DNA from: Croceicoccus sp. Ery15
GTDB taxonomy: Bacteria; Pseudomonadota; Alphaproteobacteria; Sphingomonadales; Sphingomonadaceae
DNA: 64,000 bases
Assembly: GCF_020985305.1 (NCBI RefSeq)
Contig: NZ_CP087588.1
Coordinates: forward strand, 3,471,501 to 3,535,500
Direction of reading: 5' to 3'
Of this stretch, positions 9,467 to 18,325 are shown piece by piece; the stretch's first letter is position 1; each line of letters opens with the position of its first letter. The translations under genes were made by a program, and so were the position numbers. The notes under the pieces are model-generated. The model did no database searches. It worked only from the letters and a program-made list of their open reading frames with translations, and was not told where the DNA came from.

Positions 9467-11779
9467 ATGGCCGACGAGATTCCCGATACGCTTGAACCCG
9501 ATCCTTTCGACCGGCTGGTCGACGCGCCCTTCGATGCGGCGCTGTCCGAACGCTATCTCGTCTATGCGCTGTCGACGATTACCGCCCGTTCGCTGCCCGA
9601 TCTGCGTGACGGGCTGAAACCCGTTCACCGCCGCCTGCTGTGGGCGATGCGCCAGCTGAAGCTGAACCCGACCGACGCATTCAAGAAATCGGCCCGCGTG
9701 GTGGGTGACGTGATCGGTAAATATCACCCGCACGGCGATGCCAGCGTTTACGATGCCATGGTCCGCCTCGCGCAGGATTTCGCGCTGCGCTATCCGCTGG
9801 TCGAAGGGCAGGGCAATTTCGGCAATATCGACGGCGATAATGCCGCCGCATATCGTTATACCGAGGCGCGGCTGACCCGCACCGCCATGCTTTTGATGCA
9901 GGGGCTGGACGAAGGCACTGTCGACTTCATCCCGACCTATAATGGCGAGGAGTCGGAGCCCGACATCTTCCCCGGCATCTTTCCGAACCTGCTGGCCAAT
10001 GGCGCCAGCGGGATCGCGGTGGGCATGGCGACTAATATTCCCAGCCATAACGTGGCCGAGATTGTCGATGCCACGCTGAAACTGATCGACAATCCGCGCG
10101 CCGAACATGCCGAGCTGATGGAGGTCTTCCACGGCCCCGATTTCGCCACCGGCGGGCTGGTGGTGGACAGCGCCGATGTGATTTCGGCGGCCTATGAAAC
10201 GGGGCGCGGATCGTTTCGCATGCGCGGGCGGTTCCACGCCGCCGAAGCCGCCAGCGAGGATGACCGCAATGCCGGGATCGAACGGCTGGGCGGCGGGCAA
10301 TGGCAGCTGGTCATCAGCGAGATCCCCTATCAGGTGCAAAAGGGCCGGCTGATCGAACAGATCGCTCAGCTGATCGCCGATAGAAAACTGCCCATCCTTG
10401 AAGACGTGCGCGACGAAAGCGACGAGCAGATCCGCATCGTGCTGGTCCCGCGCAGCCGCAATGTCGATCCCGAACTGCTGAAGGAAAGCCTGTACAAGCT
10501 GACCGATCTGGAAAGCCGTTTCGGCCTGAACCTCAACGTGCTGGATGCGACACGCACGCCGCAGGTCATGGGTCTGGGCGAGGTTTTGCAGCACTGGATC
10601 GCCTCGCAGATCGATATTCTGCTGCGTCGTTCGCATCACCGGCTGGAACAGATCGCGCGGCGGCTGGAACTGCTCGAAGGCTATATTATCGCCTTCCTCA
10701 ACCTTGACCGCGTGATCGAGATTATCCGGACCGAGGACGAGCCCAAACAGGTCATGATGGCCGAGTTCGAGCTGACCGACCGGCAGGCCGAGGCGATCCT
10801 CAATATGCGGCTGCGGTCCTTGCGCAAGCTGGAGGAGATGGAGCTTCGCAAGGAACACGACGCCCTATTGGCCGAGCGGGACGAGTTGCAGAAGCTGATC
10901 GACAGCCCTGCGCGCCAGCGTACGCGGCTGAAGCGCGATCTGACCGCGCTGCGCAAGGAATATGGCGAGGATACCAAGCTGGGCCGTCGCCGCACCACGG
11001 TGGCCGAGGCGGCACCCGCGGTCGAATTCAGCATGGACGCCATGATCGAGAAGGAGCCGGTCACCGTCATCATCTCGGCACGCGGTTGGGTGCGCGGGAT
11101 GAAGGGGCATGTCGACCTTGGCGCCGACGGCATTGGGGGGGAATTCAAGTTCAAGGAAGGCGACGGTCCGGCCTTTGCGCTGCATGCGCAGACGACCGAC
11201 AAGCTGCTGATCGCCAGCGGCGACGGGCGTTTCTATACGCTCGGCTGCGACAAGCTGCCGGGCGGGCGCGGCTTCGGAGAGCCGCTGCGCACCACGCTCG
11301 ACATCGATTCAGGGTCGCCGATTGTCGCGGTGCTGGTCTATCGCAAGGGCGGGCAGATATTGCTGGCCAATAGCGCGGGTCGCGGCTTTGCGGCGGAAAT
11401 GGACGAGCTGCTGGCCGAAACGCGCAAGGGCCGTCAGGTGGTGAACCTGAAGGACACAATCACGCTGAAAGTGGTGCGCGAAATCGCGGAAGCCGACGAC
11501 CATGTCGCCGTGGTCGGTGACAATCGCAAGCTGGTGATTTTCAGCCTTGAGGAACTGCCGGTGATGGCACGCGGGCAGGGCGTTCAGCTGCAACGTTACC
11601 GCGACGGCGGGCTGTCCGACGCGATCACGCTGAAACTCGACGACGGCCTTTCGTGGAAGATGGGCGGTGACAGCGGGCGGGTGCGGACCGAAAGCGACAT
11701 GTGGCAATGGAAAGTCGCCCGCGGCGCGGCAGGCCGCCTGCCGCCGACAGGCTTCCCAAGGGACAACCGCTTCGGCTGA
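9467..11779 (+). CDS. parC: DNA topoisomerase IV subunit A
   Basis: This 770-residue protein is the breakage-reunion subunit that, with ParE, decatenates daughter chromosomes. The N-terminus carries the GyrA/ParC signature (ERYLVYALSTITARSLPDLRDGLKP split over residues 28-52). The active-site Tyr is residue 131 in AAYRYTEARLTRT. The quinolone-determining segment reads HPHGDASVYDAM (residues 87-98), so Ala occupies the position of E. coli ParC Ser80. The coiled-coil gate is rich in Arg/Glu (residues 390-510), and the C-terminal beta-pinwheel is present but short, which favours ParC over GyrA. It stands alone; parE is not in the window. A nested inverted repeat follows 35 bp after the stop. Confidence 0.95.
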   Translation: MADEIPDTLEPDPFDRLVDAPFDAALSERYLVYALSTITARSLPDLRDGLKPVHRRLLWAMRQLKLNPTDAFKKSARVVGDVIGKYHPHGDASVYDAMVRLAQDFALRYPLVEGQGNFGNIDGDNAAAYRYTEARLTRTAMLLMQGLDEGTVDFIPTYNGEESEPDIFPGIFPNLLANGASGIAVGMATNIPSHNVAEIVDATLKLIDNPRAEHAELMEVFHGPDFATGGLVVDSADVISAAYETGRGSFRMRGRFHAAEAASEDDRNAGIERLGGGQWQLVISEIPYQVQKGRLIEQIAQLIADRKLPILEDVRDESDEQIRIVLVPRSRNVDPELLKESLYKLTDLESRFGLNLNVLDATRTPQVMGLGEVLQHWIASQIDILLRRSHHRLEQIARRLELLEGYIIAFLNLDRVIEIIRTEDEPKQVMMAEFELTDRQAEAILNMRLRSLRKLEEMELRKEHDALLAERDELQKLIDSPARQRTRLKRDLTALRKEYGEDTKLGRRRTTVAEAAPAVEFSMDAMIEKEPVTVIISARGWVRGMKGHVDLGADGIGGEFKFKEGDGPAFALHAQTTDKLLIASGDGRFYTLGCDKLPGGRGFGEPLRTTLDIDSGSPIVAVLVYRKGGQILLANSAGRGFAAEMDELLAETRKGRQVVNLKDTITLKVVREIAEADDHVAVVGDNRKLVIFSLEELPVMARGQGVQLQRYRDGGLSDAITLKLDDGLSWKMGGDSGRVRTESDMWQWKVARGAAGRLPPTGFPRDNRFG

Positions 11780-11813
11780 GCATCGCTTGATGCGTGTCCG
11801 GTTGACGTGCGTT

Positions 11814-11855
11814 CAGGGTGACAAAGGTGACACCTTGTCACAGGCTGTCACCCTG
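11814..11855. repeat. Nested inverted repeat downstream of parC
   Basis: The outer arms CAGGGTGACA (11814-11823) and TGTCACCCTG (11846-11855) are perfectly complementary. They enclose a second palindrome, AAGGTG-A-CACCTT, and another TGTCAC. A further GGGTGACACC lies at about 11890. There is no U-tract, so a simple rho-independent terminator is unlikely. An interspersed repeat or protein-binding site is possible. The rest of the 240-bp gap to 12023 shows nothing else recognisable. Confidence 0.5.
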
Positions 11856-12023
11856 CTGAAACCCGCAGAAACGCTGGCGTTCGGCCCCTTTGGGTGACAC
11901 CGGCAGGAATCAGGAAAATTCGACATTGGGAAAGAGCCGCGAAGATTCGCGCTAGCGCGGATGCGGCGTGTAGGACAGTGGTTGTTGGACGGGCTACTAG
12001 CGGATTTTGGAGTAAGACGGGCT

Positions 12024-12770
12024 CTAAACGCCCAGCCAGTTCAGACCGTCCGGCAGGTCTTCCGCGGCGAAGTCCACTTGGAGTACGCGCCTGCTTCGGG
12101 GCTTAGACGATACCTCTGAAGCGTGTAAGATCGGGGTCGAATACACCCAAATGTCACCTGCTTCGGCGAGACAGGCGGCCGTGCCACAGTCCCGAACAAC
12201 ATCGCCGATTGCATCGATCGGTACCCGCCCGCGTTTGTGCGAGCCGGGGGCAATGAGGAGCGGCGCATTGGTAGTGGGCACATCATCGATGTGGGCGCGG
12301 AGCGTGACCATGCGCGAAAGCAAATCGAATGGCGGTGCAACATGCTGCATTCCACTCTTGACGGTCCATGGACCAAAGCCATTCACTTCCCGCTTTTGCC
12401 TCACGCAGATGGTGCGGTCCTGATGCCATGCGAGGGGCCAGTTGGCTTCGGGTGTTTTGTTAAATAGGATTGCCCGCACTGGCCTTGCGCGACTTCCCAA
12501 AACCGATCCGGCAATCCTGCCTATGCAGCCGTCAGTGGAAAGTATCGGTCGCAGCGCTTCGATGCCGCTTATGCGCACTCCGGCTTCGGCAGGGGGAAGT
12601 CCAGCCAGCGCCTCGATCAGATCGGAAAGGCAGGGAAGCAAAGCGCCTCTGAAAAGTTGTGCGCCGTCGACAGATAGGTCGAACTCGGAAATTACATCCA
12701 TCATCGAGGGCTTAGCCAGCAGGGGCACTCTAGACAATGTCGGAAACCGGCTGACGCAAATCCTCTCCAC
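12024..12770 (-). CDS. Phytanoyl-CoA dioxygenase (PhyH)-like Fe(II)/2-oxoglutarate oxygenase
   Basis: This is a 248-residue protein with the PhyH jelly-roll pattern. It has WHQDRTI (the HxD iron ligands, about residues 114-116), a downstream TNAPLLIAPGSHKRG segment, the distal iron-ligand His in TPILHAS (about residue 215) and an Arg in SRRVLQVDF that would bind 2-oxoglutarate. Family members hydroxylate small molecules; the substrate is not evident. The gene stands alone, and its codon use is less GC-biased than parC's, so it may be an accessory gene. The exact start is uncertain, since several Met codons fall in the first 25 residues. Confidence 0.75.
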   Translation of the reverse strand: MERICVSRFPTLSRVPLLAKPSMMDVISEFDLSVDGAQLFRGALLPCLSDLIEALAGLPPAEAGVRISGIEALRPILSTDGCIGRIAGSVLGSRARPVRAILFNKTPEANWPLAWHQDRTICVRQKREVNGFGPWTVKSGMQHVAPPFDLLSRMVTLRAHIDDVPTTNAPLLIAPGSHKRGRVPIDAIGDVVRDCGTAACLAEAGDIWVYSTPILHASEVSSKPRSRRVLQVDFAAEDLPDGLNWLGV

Positions 12771-12848
12771 CGCCGCTAATCCACCTTCGGGGGCGATTGT
12801 TGCGCGTTATCGCTGTCAAGGCGGGGAACGCAGCATCGCCTTACCCGC

Positions 12849-14264
12849 TCACCCGCCGGTCAGCGCGCTGACATCGTTGCCCTGCGCCTTCAGCCCCGCG
12901 ACCACATTGGCCTGCGTGCGCGAAAGGTCCTGATGCGCGGCCTCGGTCAGCAGCGCATCCAGCGCCGCGCGGTCATAGGGGCGGCCCGCCGCGACGACCA
13001 GCGCGGGGCGGCGCAGCGTGGCGAAGCCTTGCAGCGGGTCCGCCCCGGTCAACACCAGATCGGCGGCCATGCCTTGCGCCACGGTGCCGCGCGCGGCGTC
13101 CTCACCCAGAACCTGCGCGGGGTTCAGTGTGGCCATGCGCAGCACCTCGGCGGGGGAGAGGCCTGCTTCGGCCAGCAGTTCCAGCTCGTCGATCAGCGAT
13201 CCGCCGGGGATATTGGTGAAAATGCCCGCATCGCTGCCCGCCACCATCAGCACGCCCGCATCGGCCATCATCTTCGTCATCTGCTTATAGAATTCGAACG
13301 CGGCACGGTTGGGTTCGACCGCCTCGTTCGTCCAGCGGTCGTAAACCGGCTGTTCGGTCGCCACCAGCATCGGGTTCATCCATTCGCTGCCGGGGCGGCG
13401 CAGATAGGCGCCCTTCGTTTCGGCCACGTGGAGCAGATTGCGGAACGCGACCAGCGTGGGATCGACCGGTGTGCCCGATGCCGCGATCCGCTGTGCCAAT
13501 GCGCGGGCGGCGGCGGGATCGTGGCGGTTGCGCAGCCCGTGCCAGACGATGCTTTCGACATGTTCGATCGTCACGAAATCCGCGTCGAGGAACTGGTCGA
13601 AGCCCATGTCGAACGGATGGTCCACCGGCACGCCGCTGGCGCGCACCCCTTCGGGAGTGTGGCCCATGACCGTCATGCCCAGCGTCGCCGCCTCTGCCCT
13701 GATGCCCGCCCATGCTTCGCGCGTGAGGTTGGAATAGACCTTGATATGGCGAAAGCCCGCCGCATGCTGCCAGCGCACGGCGGCGCGGGCTTCTTCTTCG
13801 GTGGCGACGAACTGGTGGTTCAGCTGCTCATTCGCGCCATGGCTGTTGAGGATGGGGCCGGTGGTCAGCAGGCGCGGCCCTGCCAGCGTGCCCGCATCGA
13901 TCTTGGTCGCAAGATCGAGGTGGAAGGGCATGCCCGACGCATTGCGCACCGTCGTCACCCCATGCGCCAGATAGGCGCCCAGCGCCGCGCGGTCCCACAC
14001 ATGCACATGCATATCGGTCAGGCCCGGAAGGAGATAGCCGCCCTTGCCGTCGATCACCTTGGTGTCGTCAGGGGCGGTTATATCGGTGCCGATGGCGGCG
14101 ATGCGGTCGCCGGTCACCAGAACCGATTGCGGCGCGCTCCATCGCGGGGTTTCGGCGGTAAGGTCGATCAGCCGGACATTGCGGATCAACAGATCATCGG
14201 CCCGCGCCGTGGCGGTTAGGCAGGCCAGCACCATGGCGGCCATGGCAAGCAATCGGGCAATCAT
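12849..14264 (-). CDS. Secreted amidohydrolase-family metal hydrolase
   Basis: This 471-residue protein starts with a signal peptide (MIARLLAMAAMVLACLTATARA), so it should be exported. It follows the imidazolonepropionase/prolidase-like amidohydrolase plan. An N-terminal beta segment carries LLIRNVRLIDL, the metal site is DMHVHVWD, the next metal His is in KVYSNLTREA...MGHTPEG, there is an EHVES segment, and the catalytic Asp is in VAGSDAGI. It ends with the composite-domain signature GTVAQGMAADLVLTGADPL. The role is probably hydrolysis of cyclic amides or C-terminal dipeptides; the substrate is unknown. It is transcribed in the same direction as the PhyH-like gene, 78 bp apart, so co-transcription is possible. 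Confidence 0.85.
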   Translation of the reverse strand: MIARLLAMAAMVLACLTATARADDLLIRNVRLIDLTAETPRWSAPQSVLVTGDRIAAIGTDITAPDDTKVIDGKGGYLLPGLTDMHVHVWDRAALGAYLAHGVTTVRNASGMPFHLDLATKIDAGTLAGPRLLTTGPILNSHGANEQLNHQFVATEEEARAAVRWQHAAGFRHIKVYSNLTREAWAGIRAEAATLGMTVMGHTPEGVRASGVPVDHPFDMGFDQFLDADFVTIEHVESIVWHGLRNRHDPAAARALAQRIAASGTPVDPTLVAFRNLLHVAETKGAYLRRPGSEWMNPMLVATEQPVYDRWTNEAVEPNRAAFEFYKQMTKMMADAGVLMVAGSDAGIFTNIPGGSLIDELELLAEAGLSPAEVLRMATLNPAQVLGEDAARGTVAQGMAADLVLTGADPLQGFATLRRPALVVAAGRPYDRAALDALLTEAAHQDLSRTQANVVAGLKAQGNDVSALTGG

Positions 14265-14430
14265 GGTCTGCGTTTCCCCTCTCGGACCCGACGACAGGGT
14301 AACAGGCGGGGGCGGGATGGGAAGGGGACGTTGGTAGTTCTTGGCGGAACGTCTGGTATATTCGAGTGGCCGGATTGGGGTAGGAAGCTGACATTCCGAT
14401 CAAGCAGCCAATCGCGTGGTTGCACTTGGA

Positions 14431-14664
14431 TCAGTCATCGCTTCGATCATCCCAAGCGATAGCGTCTGTCGGATTGGTGATCGCTTTGAAGGCTCTCAAC
14501 CCTAGCGCAACTATGATCCAGAAGAACAAGGCCCCTGCGGCTAATTTGGGAATTGGATCGGCTAGATTAAGTGCGAAAATCAGTAAAACGGCCAATAACA
14601 CGCCAGCGACTTCGGAAAGTACTGCATGACGCGCTTTCTTGAGAAGCTGACTACCGAAACTCAC
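14431..14664 (-). CDS. Small two-helix membrane protein, function unknown
   Basis: This is a 77-residue frame with a GTG start and a GGGAG Shine-Dalgarno close upstream. It contains two hydrophobic stretches (about residues 19-34 and 42-60) separated by a short polar loop, and an acidic C-terminus DDRSDD. No family is recognised. An IS1380 element ends only 13 bp before the start codon, so the ribosome site is intact but the native promoter has been displaced. The gene may be silent or driven from the IS. Confidence 0.5.
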   Translation of the reverse strand: MSFGSQLLKKARHAVLSEVAGVLLAVLLIFALNLADPIPKLAAGALFFWIIVALGLRAFKAITNPTDAIAWDDRSDD

Positions 14665-14676
14665 TGGCCGAACTCC

Positions 14677-16330
14677 CTAGCCCGTCGTATTCACCAAACC
14701 GGTCCTAAAGGGTTAGCGGGAGTGGCCTAAGCTTCTGATCTGAATTAGGAACTGGGTGTCTAAGCCGAACCTGCCGCAGGGCAGAAAATGCCACAGGTCA
14801 CCCCCGCATGAACAACGATATCGCAAGCGCATTTGGATTCCCAGCAGTCGGCCGCAAGAAAGTCACAGCCGCTTTCGACGGCGGCCGGCTTACCTCGGAT
14901 GGCGGCGTGTTGCTGCTGGCACAGGCCGAACGAGCGATGGGGATCTGCCAGCGGCTTGCAGCCTGCATTTCCGATCCGCGTGACCCGGGCAGAGTGGTGC
15001 ATCACCTCGACGATATCCTGCGCGCCCGCATCTTTGCGATCAGCTGTGGCTATGAGGACGCCGATGATCTCGACGCTCTGCGCGACGATCCGGGCTTCCG
15101 CCTGGCGCTGGGCAAGCTGCCGGGATCGGGCGTGGGGCTTGCGAGCCAACCGACCATGAGCCGGTGGGAAAATGCGCCGACTACGCGCGAGTTGGCCAGG
15201 ATGATGGCCGCGATGATCGACATCTACTGCGCCAGCTATCCCGCCGCGCCGGCGGCGGTGACGCTGGATATCGATGACACCTGTGATGTCGTGCACGGCT
15301 ATCAGCAACTCTCGTTCTGGAACGGTCATCACGGGGAGCGCTGCTTCCTGCCGATTCATGTCTACGACACCGCCACCGGTCGGCCGGTGGCAATGCTGCT
15401 GCGCGCCGGCAAGACACCGTCGGGCGCCGAGGCTGCCGGACACATTCGGCGCCTGGTGCGCCATCTTCGGCGGCACTGGCCCGATACCCACATCACCATC
15501 CGCGGCGACGGGCACTATGGGCGGCCCGAGGTCATGACGTTGTGCGAGGCGACCGGCGTCGATTACGTATTTGGTCTGCCGACCAACGCCGTGCTGCGTG
15601 CCGATCCCGAAATCGTCACCGTCGCCGATGCTTGTGCCGTCAGGCGGGCTCAACGCCAATGCCCGGTCCTGCGCAACTATGCCGAGACCCGCTACGGCGC
15701 CAAAAGCTGGAAATGCCAGCGCCGCGTCGTCGCCCGGATTGAGGCCAGCACGCTGGGCATGGACATCCGCTATGTCGTCACCTCGCTGACCGAAGGCTCG
15801 GCCGAGCACATCTACGACACGCTGTACTGCGCCCGCGGTCAGGCCGAGAACCTGATCAAGCGCCACAAGAGCCAGCTCGCCAGCGATCGCACCTCGTGCC
15901 GCTCGGCGGGCGCCAACCAGATGCGCCTCATCCTGCACACCGCCGCATACTGGCTCCTGTGGCGAATCCAGCAGGAAATCCCAAGAGCCACCGCACTCGC
16001 CACCGCCGAGTTCGCCACGCTGCGCCTGCGCCTGCTCAAGGTCGCTGCCCGCGTCATCGAAACCGCCACGCGTATCCGCGTCGCCTTCGCTTCGGCTTGC
16101 CCGGATGCCGGTGTGTTCAAGGCCATCACCACCAGTCTGCGACCAGCGCCCACATAGCAAGAGCGGCGGTGCCGCCGAACCCCTGAGCCCCAGTCCATCA
16201 ACCTCGAAAAGCCCATTGCTCCTGCCGCGGTGAAAAACGCCGGTGGAGGCGTGCGCCTTGATCAATCAGGCACCGCCACATCGCCGTCCGAACAACACGA
16301 AGCGGTAGCCTCATGAATAGGACGGGCTAG
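14677..16330 (+). mobile_element. IS1380-family insertion sequence with CTAG target duplication
   Basis: Terminal inverted repeats are CCCGTCGTATTCA (14681-14693) and, on the right, the complement of CCCGTCCTATTCA (16314-16326), with 12 of 13 bases matching. CTAG flanks both ends (14677-14680 and 16327-16330) as a 4-bp target duplication. The element proper is 1646 bp, the normal size for the family, and carries one intact transposase. Because CTAG is itself a palindrome, the exact boundary between repeat and duplication is a matter of convention. Confidence 0.85.
14808..16157 (+). CDS. IS1380-family transposase
   Basis: This 449-residue DDE transposase is intact. It begins with the typical GRKKVTAAFDGGRLTSDGGV segment. 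The catalytic Asp residues are recognisable in TLDIDDTCD and ITIRGDGHYG, and the C-terminal conserved block is RGQAENLIKRHKSQLASDR (E and KxH/K residues), then the LILHTAAYWLLW helix. It lies inside the terminal repeats described for 14677-16330 and has no frameshift, so the copy could be active. About 170 bp of non-coding DNA separate its stop from the right inverted repeat. Confidence 0.93.
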   Translation: MNNDIASAFGFPAVGRKKVTAAFDGGRLTSDGGVLLLAQAERAMGICQRLAACISDPRDPGRVVHHLDDILRARIFAISCGYEDADDLDALRDDPGFRLALGKLPGSGVGLASQPTMSRWENAPTTRELARMMAAMIDIYCASYPAAPAAVTLDIDDTCDVVHGYQQLSFWNGHHGERCFLPIHVYDTATGRPVAMLLRAGKTPSGAEAAGHIRRLVRHLRRHWPDTHITIRGDGHYGRPEVMTLCEATGVDYVFGLPTNAVLRADPEIVTVADACAVRRAQRQCPVLRNYAETRYGAKSWKCQRRVVARIEASTLGMDIRYVVTSLTEGSAEHIYDTLYCARGQAENLIKRHKSQLASDRTSCRSAGANQMRLILHTAAYWLLWRIQQEIPRATALATAEFATLRLRLLKVAARVIETATRIRVAFASACPDAGVFKAITTSLRPAPT

Positions 16331-16436
16331 CGATATGTCGATCGGGCCCTAGATGCCACGGAGGTGTTAACGTCCGCAATCGGTCGTGACCGGATACTCG
16401 CATTTCAGCCCGACAGCATGCAGTGACCCCACAACG

Positions 16437-16472
16437 AAAAAGGGCGGGAAAGCGCATCGCTCTCCCGCCCCC
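16437..16472 (-). terminator. Rho-independent terminator of the DEAD-box helicase gene
   Basis: Read on the minus strand, GGGCGGGA...TCCCGCCC forms a GC-rich stem with a loop of about 13 bases (16442-16470), followed by TTTTT and CGTTGT. It lies 16 bp after the helicase stop. Confidence 0.85.
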
Positions 16473-16487
16473 TTGCAATCGCCCTGA

Positions 16488-17924
16488 TCAGCGCGCCCGC
16501 ACTGCGCCCTTGTGCGCGCCGACGCCATTCGCGCCCTTGGGGCGGAAGCGGCGTTTGCGGCCCATGTCGTCGCGGGGCTGGCCGTCGCCGCGGTTTTCGG
16601 CATTCTTGCGCTGCTGACGCTGTTCGTAGTTCTTCGAACCGCCACCGCCATCGCGCTTCTGGCCGCCCTGGCCACCACGCCCGCGGCCGCGACCGCCGCC
16701 GCGTCCGCCCTTGGCATTGGGATCGCGTTCGGCGCCAGCCGGTGCGCGGCTGGGCTTGGGCAGTTTTTCCGCGTTGGCCACGAAATTCTCGGGGATGGGA
16801 AGCTGCACGGGGCGCACCTTCGTCAGCCGTTCGATGTCGCGCATATAGGGCTTTTCGTCCGGCGCGACGAAGCTGATCGCTACGCCGTCCGCACCCGCGC
16901 GCGCGGTGCGGCCGATGCGGTGGACATATTGTTCGGGCACGTTCGGGATTTCAAAGTTGAACACGTGCGAAACGCCCGAAACGTCGATGCCGCGCGCCGC
17001 GATATCGGTGGCGACCAGCACCGGCACCTTGCCGTCGCGAAAGCCGTCGAGGGCGCGGATACGCTGCGCCTGTGTCTTGTTGCCGTGGATCGCGGCGGCA
17101 TTGATGCCCGCGGCGGCCAGATGGCGCACCACGCGGTCCGCGCCATGCTTGGTGCAGGTAAAGACGAGGCAGCGGTCGATCTCTCCGCTTTCGATGCCCT
17201 TCAGCAGCGAGAGGGTGAGGAGCGACTGCTTTTCCTTCTGGTCGATATGGATCGCATATTGCTCGACCCGTTCCGCTGTCGTGGACTGCGGCGCGACCTC
17301 GACCTTCACGGGGTTCTTGATGAAACGCTTGCCCAGCTGCGCGATGCTTTCGGGCATGGTGGCCGAGAAGAACAGGCTCTGCCGGTCCTGCGGCAGCAGC
17401 GCGGCCACGCGGGTCAGCGGCTTGATAAAGCCCAGGTCCATCATCTGGTCCGCTTCGTCGAGGACGAAGATTTCAACGTCGCGCAGGGTCAGCGCGCGCT
17501 GGTCGATCAGGTCGAGCAGGCGGCCGGGGGTGGCGACCAGAATATCGGTGCCCGCGACCAGCTTCTTCGCCTGCTTGCCGGCGGGCACGCCGCCGAAGAT
17601 GCATTGCACCTGCAGCCGCGTGTTCTTGGCGTAAAAGCGCATGTTGTCGGCGATCTGTGCCGCCAGTTCGCGCGTGGGCGACAGCACCAGCATCCGGCAC
17701 GATGCGGGCTGCGGGCGCACATCCTCACGGATAAGGCGGTCGATCGAGGGGAGCGAGAAGGCAGCGGTCTTGCCGGTGCCGGTCTGGGCGATGCCCAGAA
17801 TGTCGCGCCCTTCCATCAGGGCGGGGATCGCCTGACGCTGGATCGGGGTCGGCTCTTCATAGCCTTTCGAGGCGAGGGCGCGGGTAATGGGTTCGGCGAG
17901 GCCGAGATCCGAGAAATAGGACAA
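16488..17924 (-). CDS. DEAD-box ATP-dependent RNA helicase (RhlE-like)
   Basis: This 478-residue helicase has all core motifs in order: the Q-motif phenylalanine/glutamine (EEPTPIQRQAIP), AQTGTGKT (motif I), PTRELAAQI (Ia), TPGRLLD (Ib), VLDEADQMMDLGF (II), FFSATM (III), LVFTCTKHGAD (IV), VATDIAARGID (V) and HRIGRTARAG (VI). The tail from about residue 395 is a low-complexity Arg/Gly-rich extension ending in basic residues, typical of RhlE-type helicases that remodel rRNA and mRNA structure in the cold or during ribosome assembly. It is a single gene with its own terminator; 400 bp of non-coding DNA lie upstream. Confidence 0.92.
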   Translation of the reverse strand: MSYFSDLGLAEPITRALASKGYEEPTPIQRQAIPALMEGRDILGIAQTGTGKTAAFSLPSIDRLIREDVRPQPASCRMLVLSPTRELAAQIADNMRFYAKNTRLQVQCIFGGVPAGKQAKKLVAGTDILVATPGRLLDLIDQRALTLRDVEIFVLDEADQMMDLGFIKPLTRVAALLPQDRQSLFFSATMPESIAQLGKRFIKNPVKVEVAPQSTTAERVEQYAIHIDQKEKQSLLTLSLLKGIESGEIDRCLVFTCTKHGADRVVRHLAAAGINAAAIHGNKTQAQRIRALDGFRDGKVPVLVATDIAARGIDVSGVSHVFNFEIPNVPEQYVHRIGRTARAGADGVAISFVAPDEKPYMRDIERLTKVRPVQLPIPENFVANAEKLPKPSRAPAGAERDPNAKGGRGGGRGRGRGGQGGQKRDGGGGSKNYEQRQQRKNAENRGDGQPRDDMGRKRRFRPKGANGVGAHKGAVRAR

Positions 17925-18203
17925 ATTATATACTCACATAGGCACGGCTCCGCATGAATGGCGGATGCGTGCGGGGCCTTTACGGCGACCCTAGCGTGAT
18001 CGGGAAGCAGTGGTGTGAGCGCATGGGCAAACCCATGTTCGCATGCGGGGCCAAACTCGCCATTTCTGTCGGCGCGGCTCACGCGGGCATGCGAATGCGC
18101 CGGTTCATCCGGCGCTGTCACGGGCGGCTACATAGGGATGATTTGCGAAATGCGCAATGAAATTCGCGGATGCGGAAATCTTGGGTGTGCGCGATTTCAG
18201 TTC

Positions 18204-18325
18204 AGGGTGGAGCGAGAATGGTGGTGTTCGAGAACTGGCGCGCAGCGTACTTCCAGTACGTGAGCACCGGAAGCGCAGAAAACCGCCTTTCGTAGCCCGC
18301 CGTGGGCTGAAAGCGCGCTCACCCT
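18204..18325. repeat. Structured extragenic element with three stems
   Basis: Outer arms AGGGTG-G-AGCG (18204-18214) and CGCTCACCCT (18316-18325) pair with one bulge. Inside are a perfect hairpin CGTACT-TCC-AGTACG (18246-18260) and a second stem, CTT..AGCCC with GGGCT..AAG (about 18288-18313). The right arm overlaps the stop codon of the protease gene. Such multi-stem sequences resemble dispersed extragenic repeats of sphingomonads, but only one copy is visible here. The remainder of 17925-18203 shows nothing recognisable. Confidence 0.45.

Noticed and set aside
14760..16265. 501-residue minus-strand frame across the IS1380 element
   Set aside because: It is antisense to the complete transposase and has no family features.
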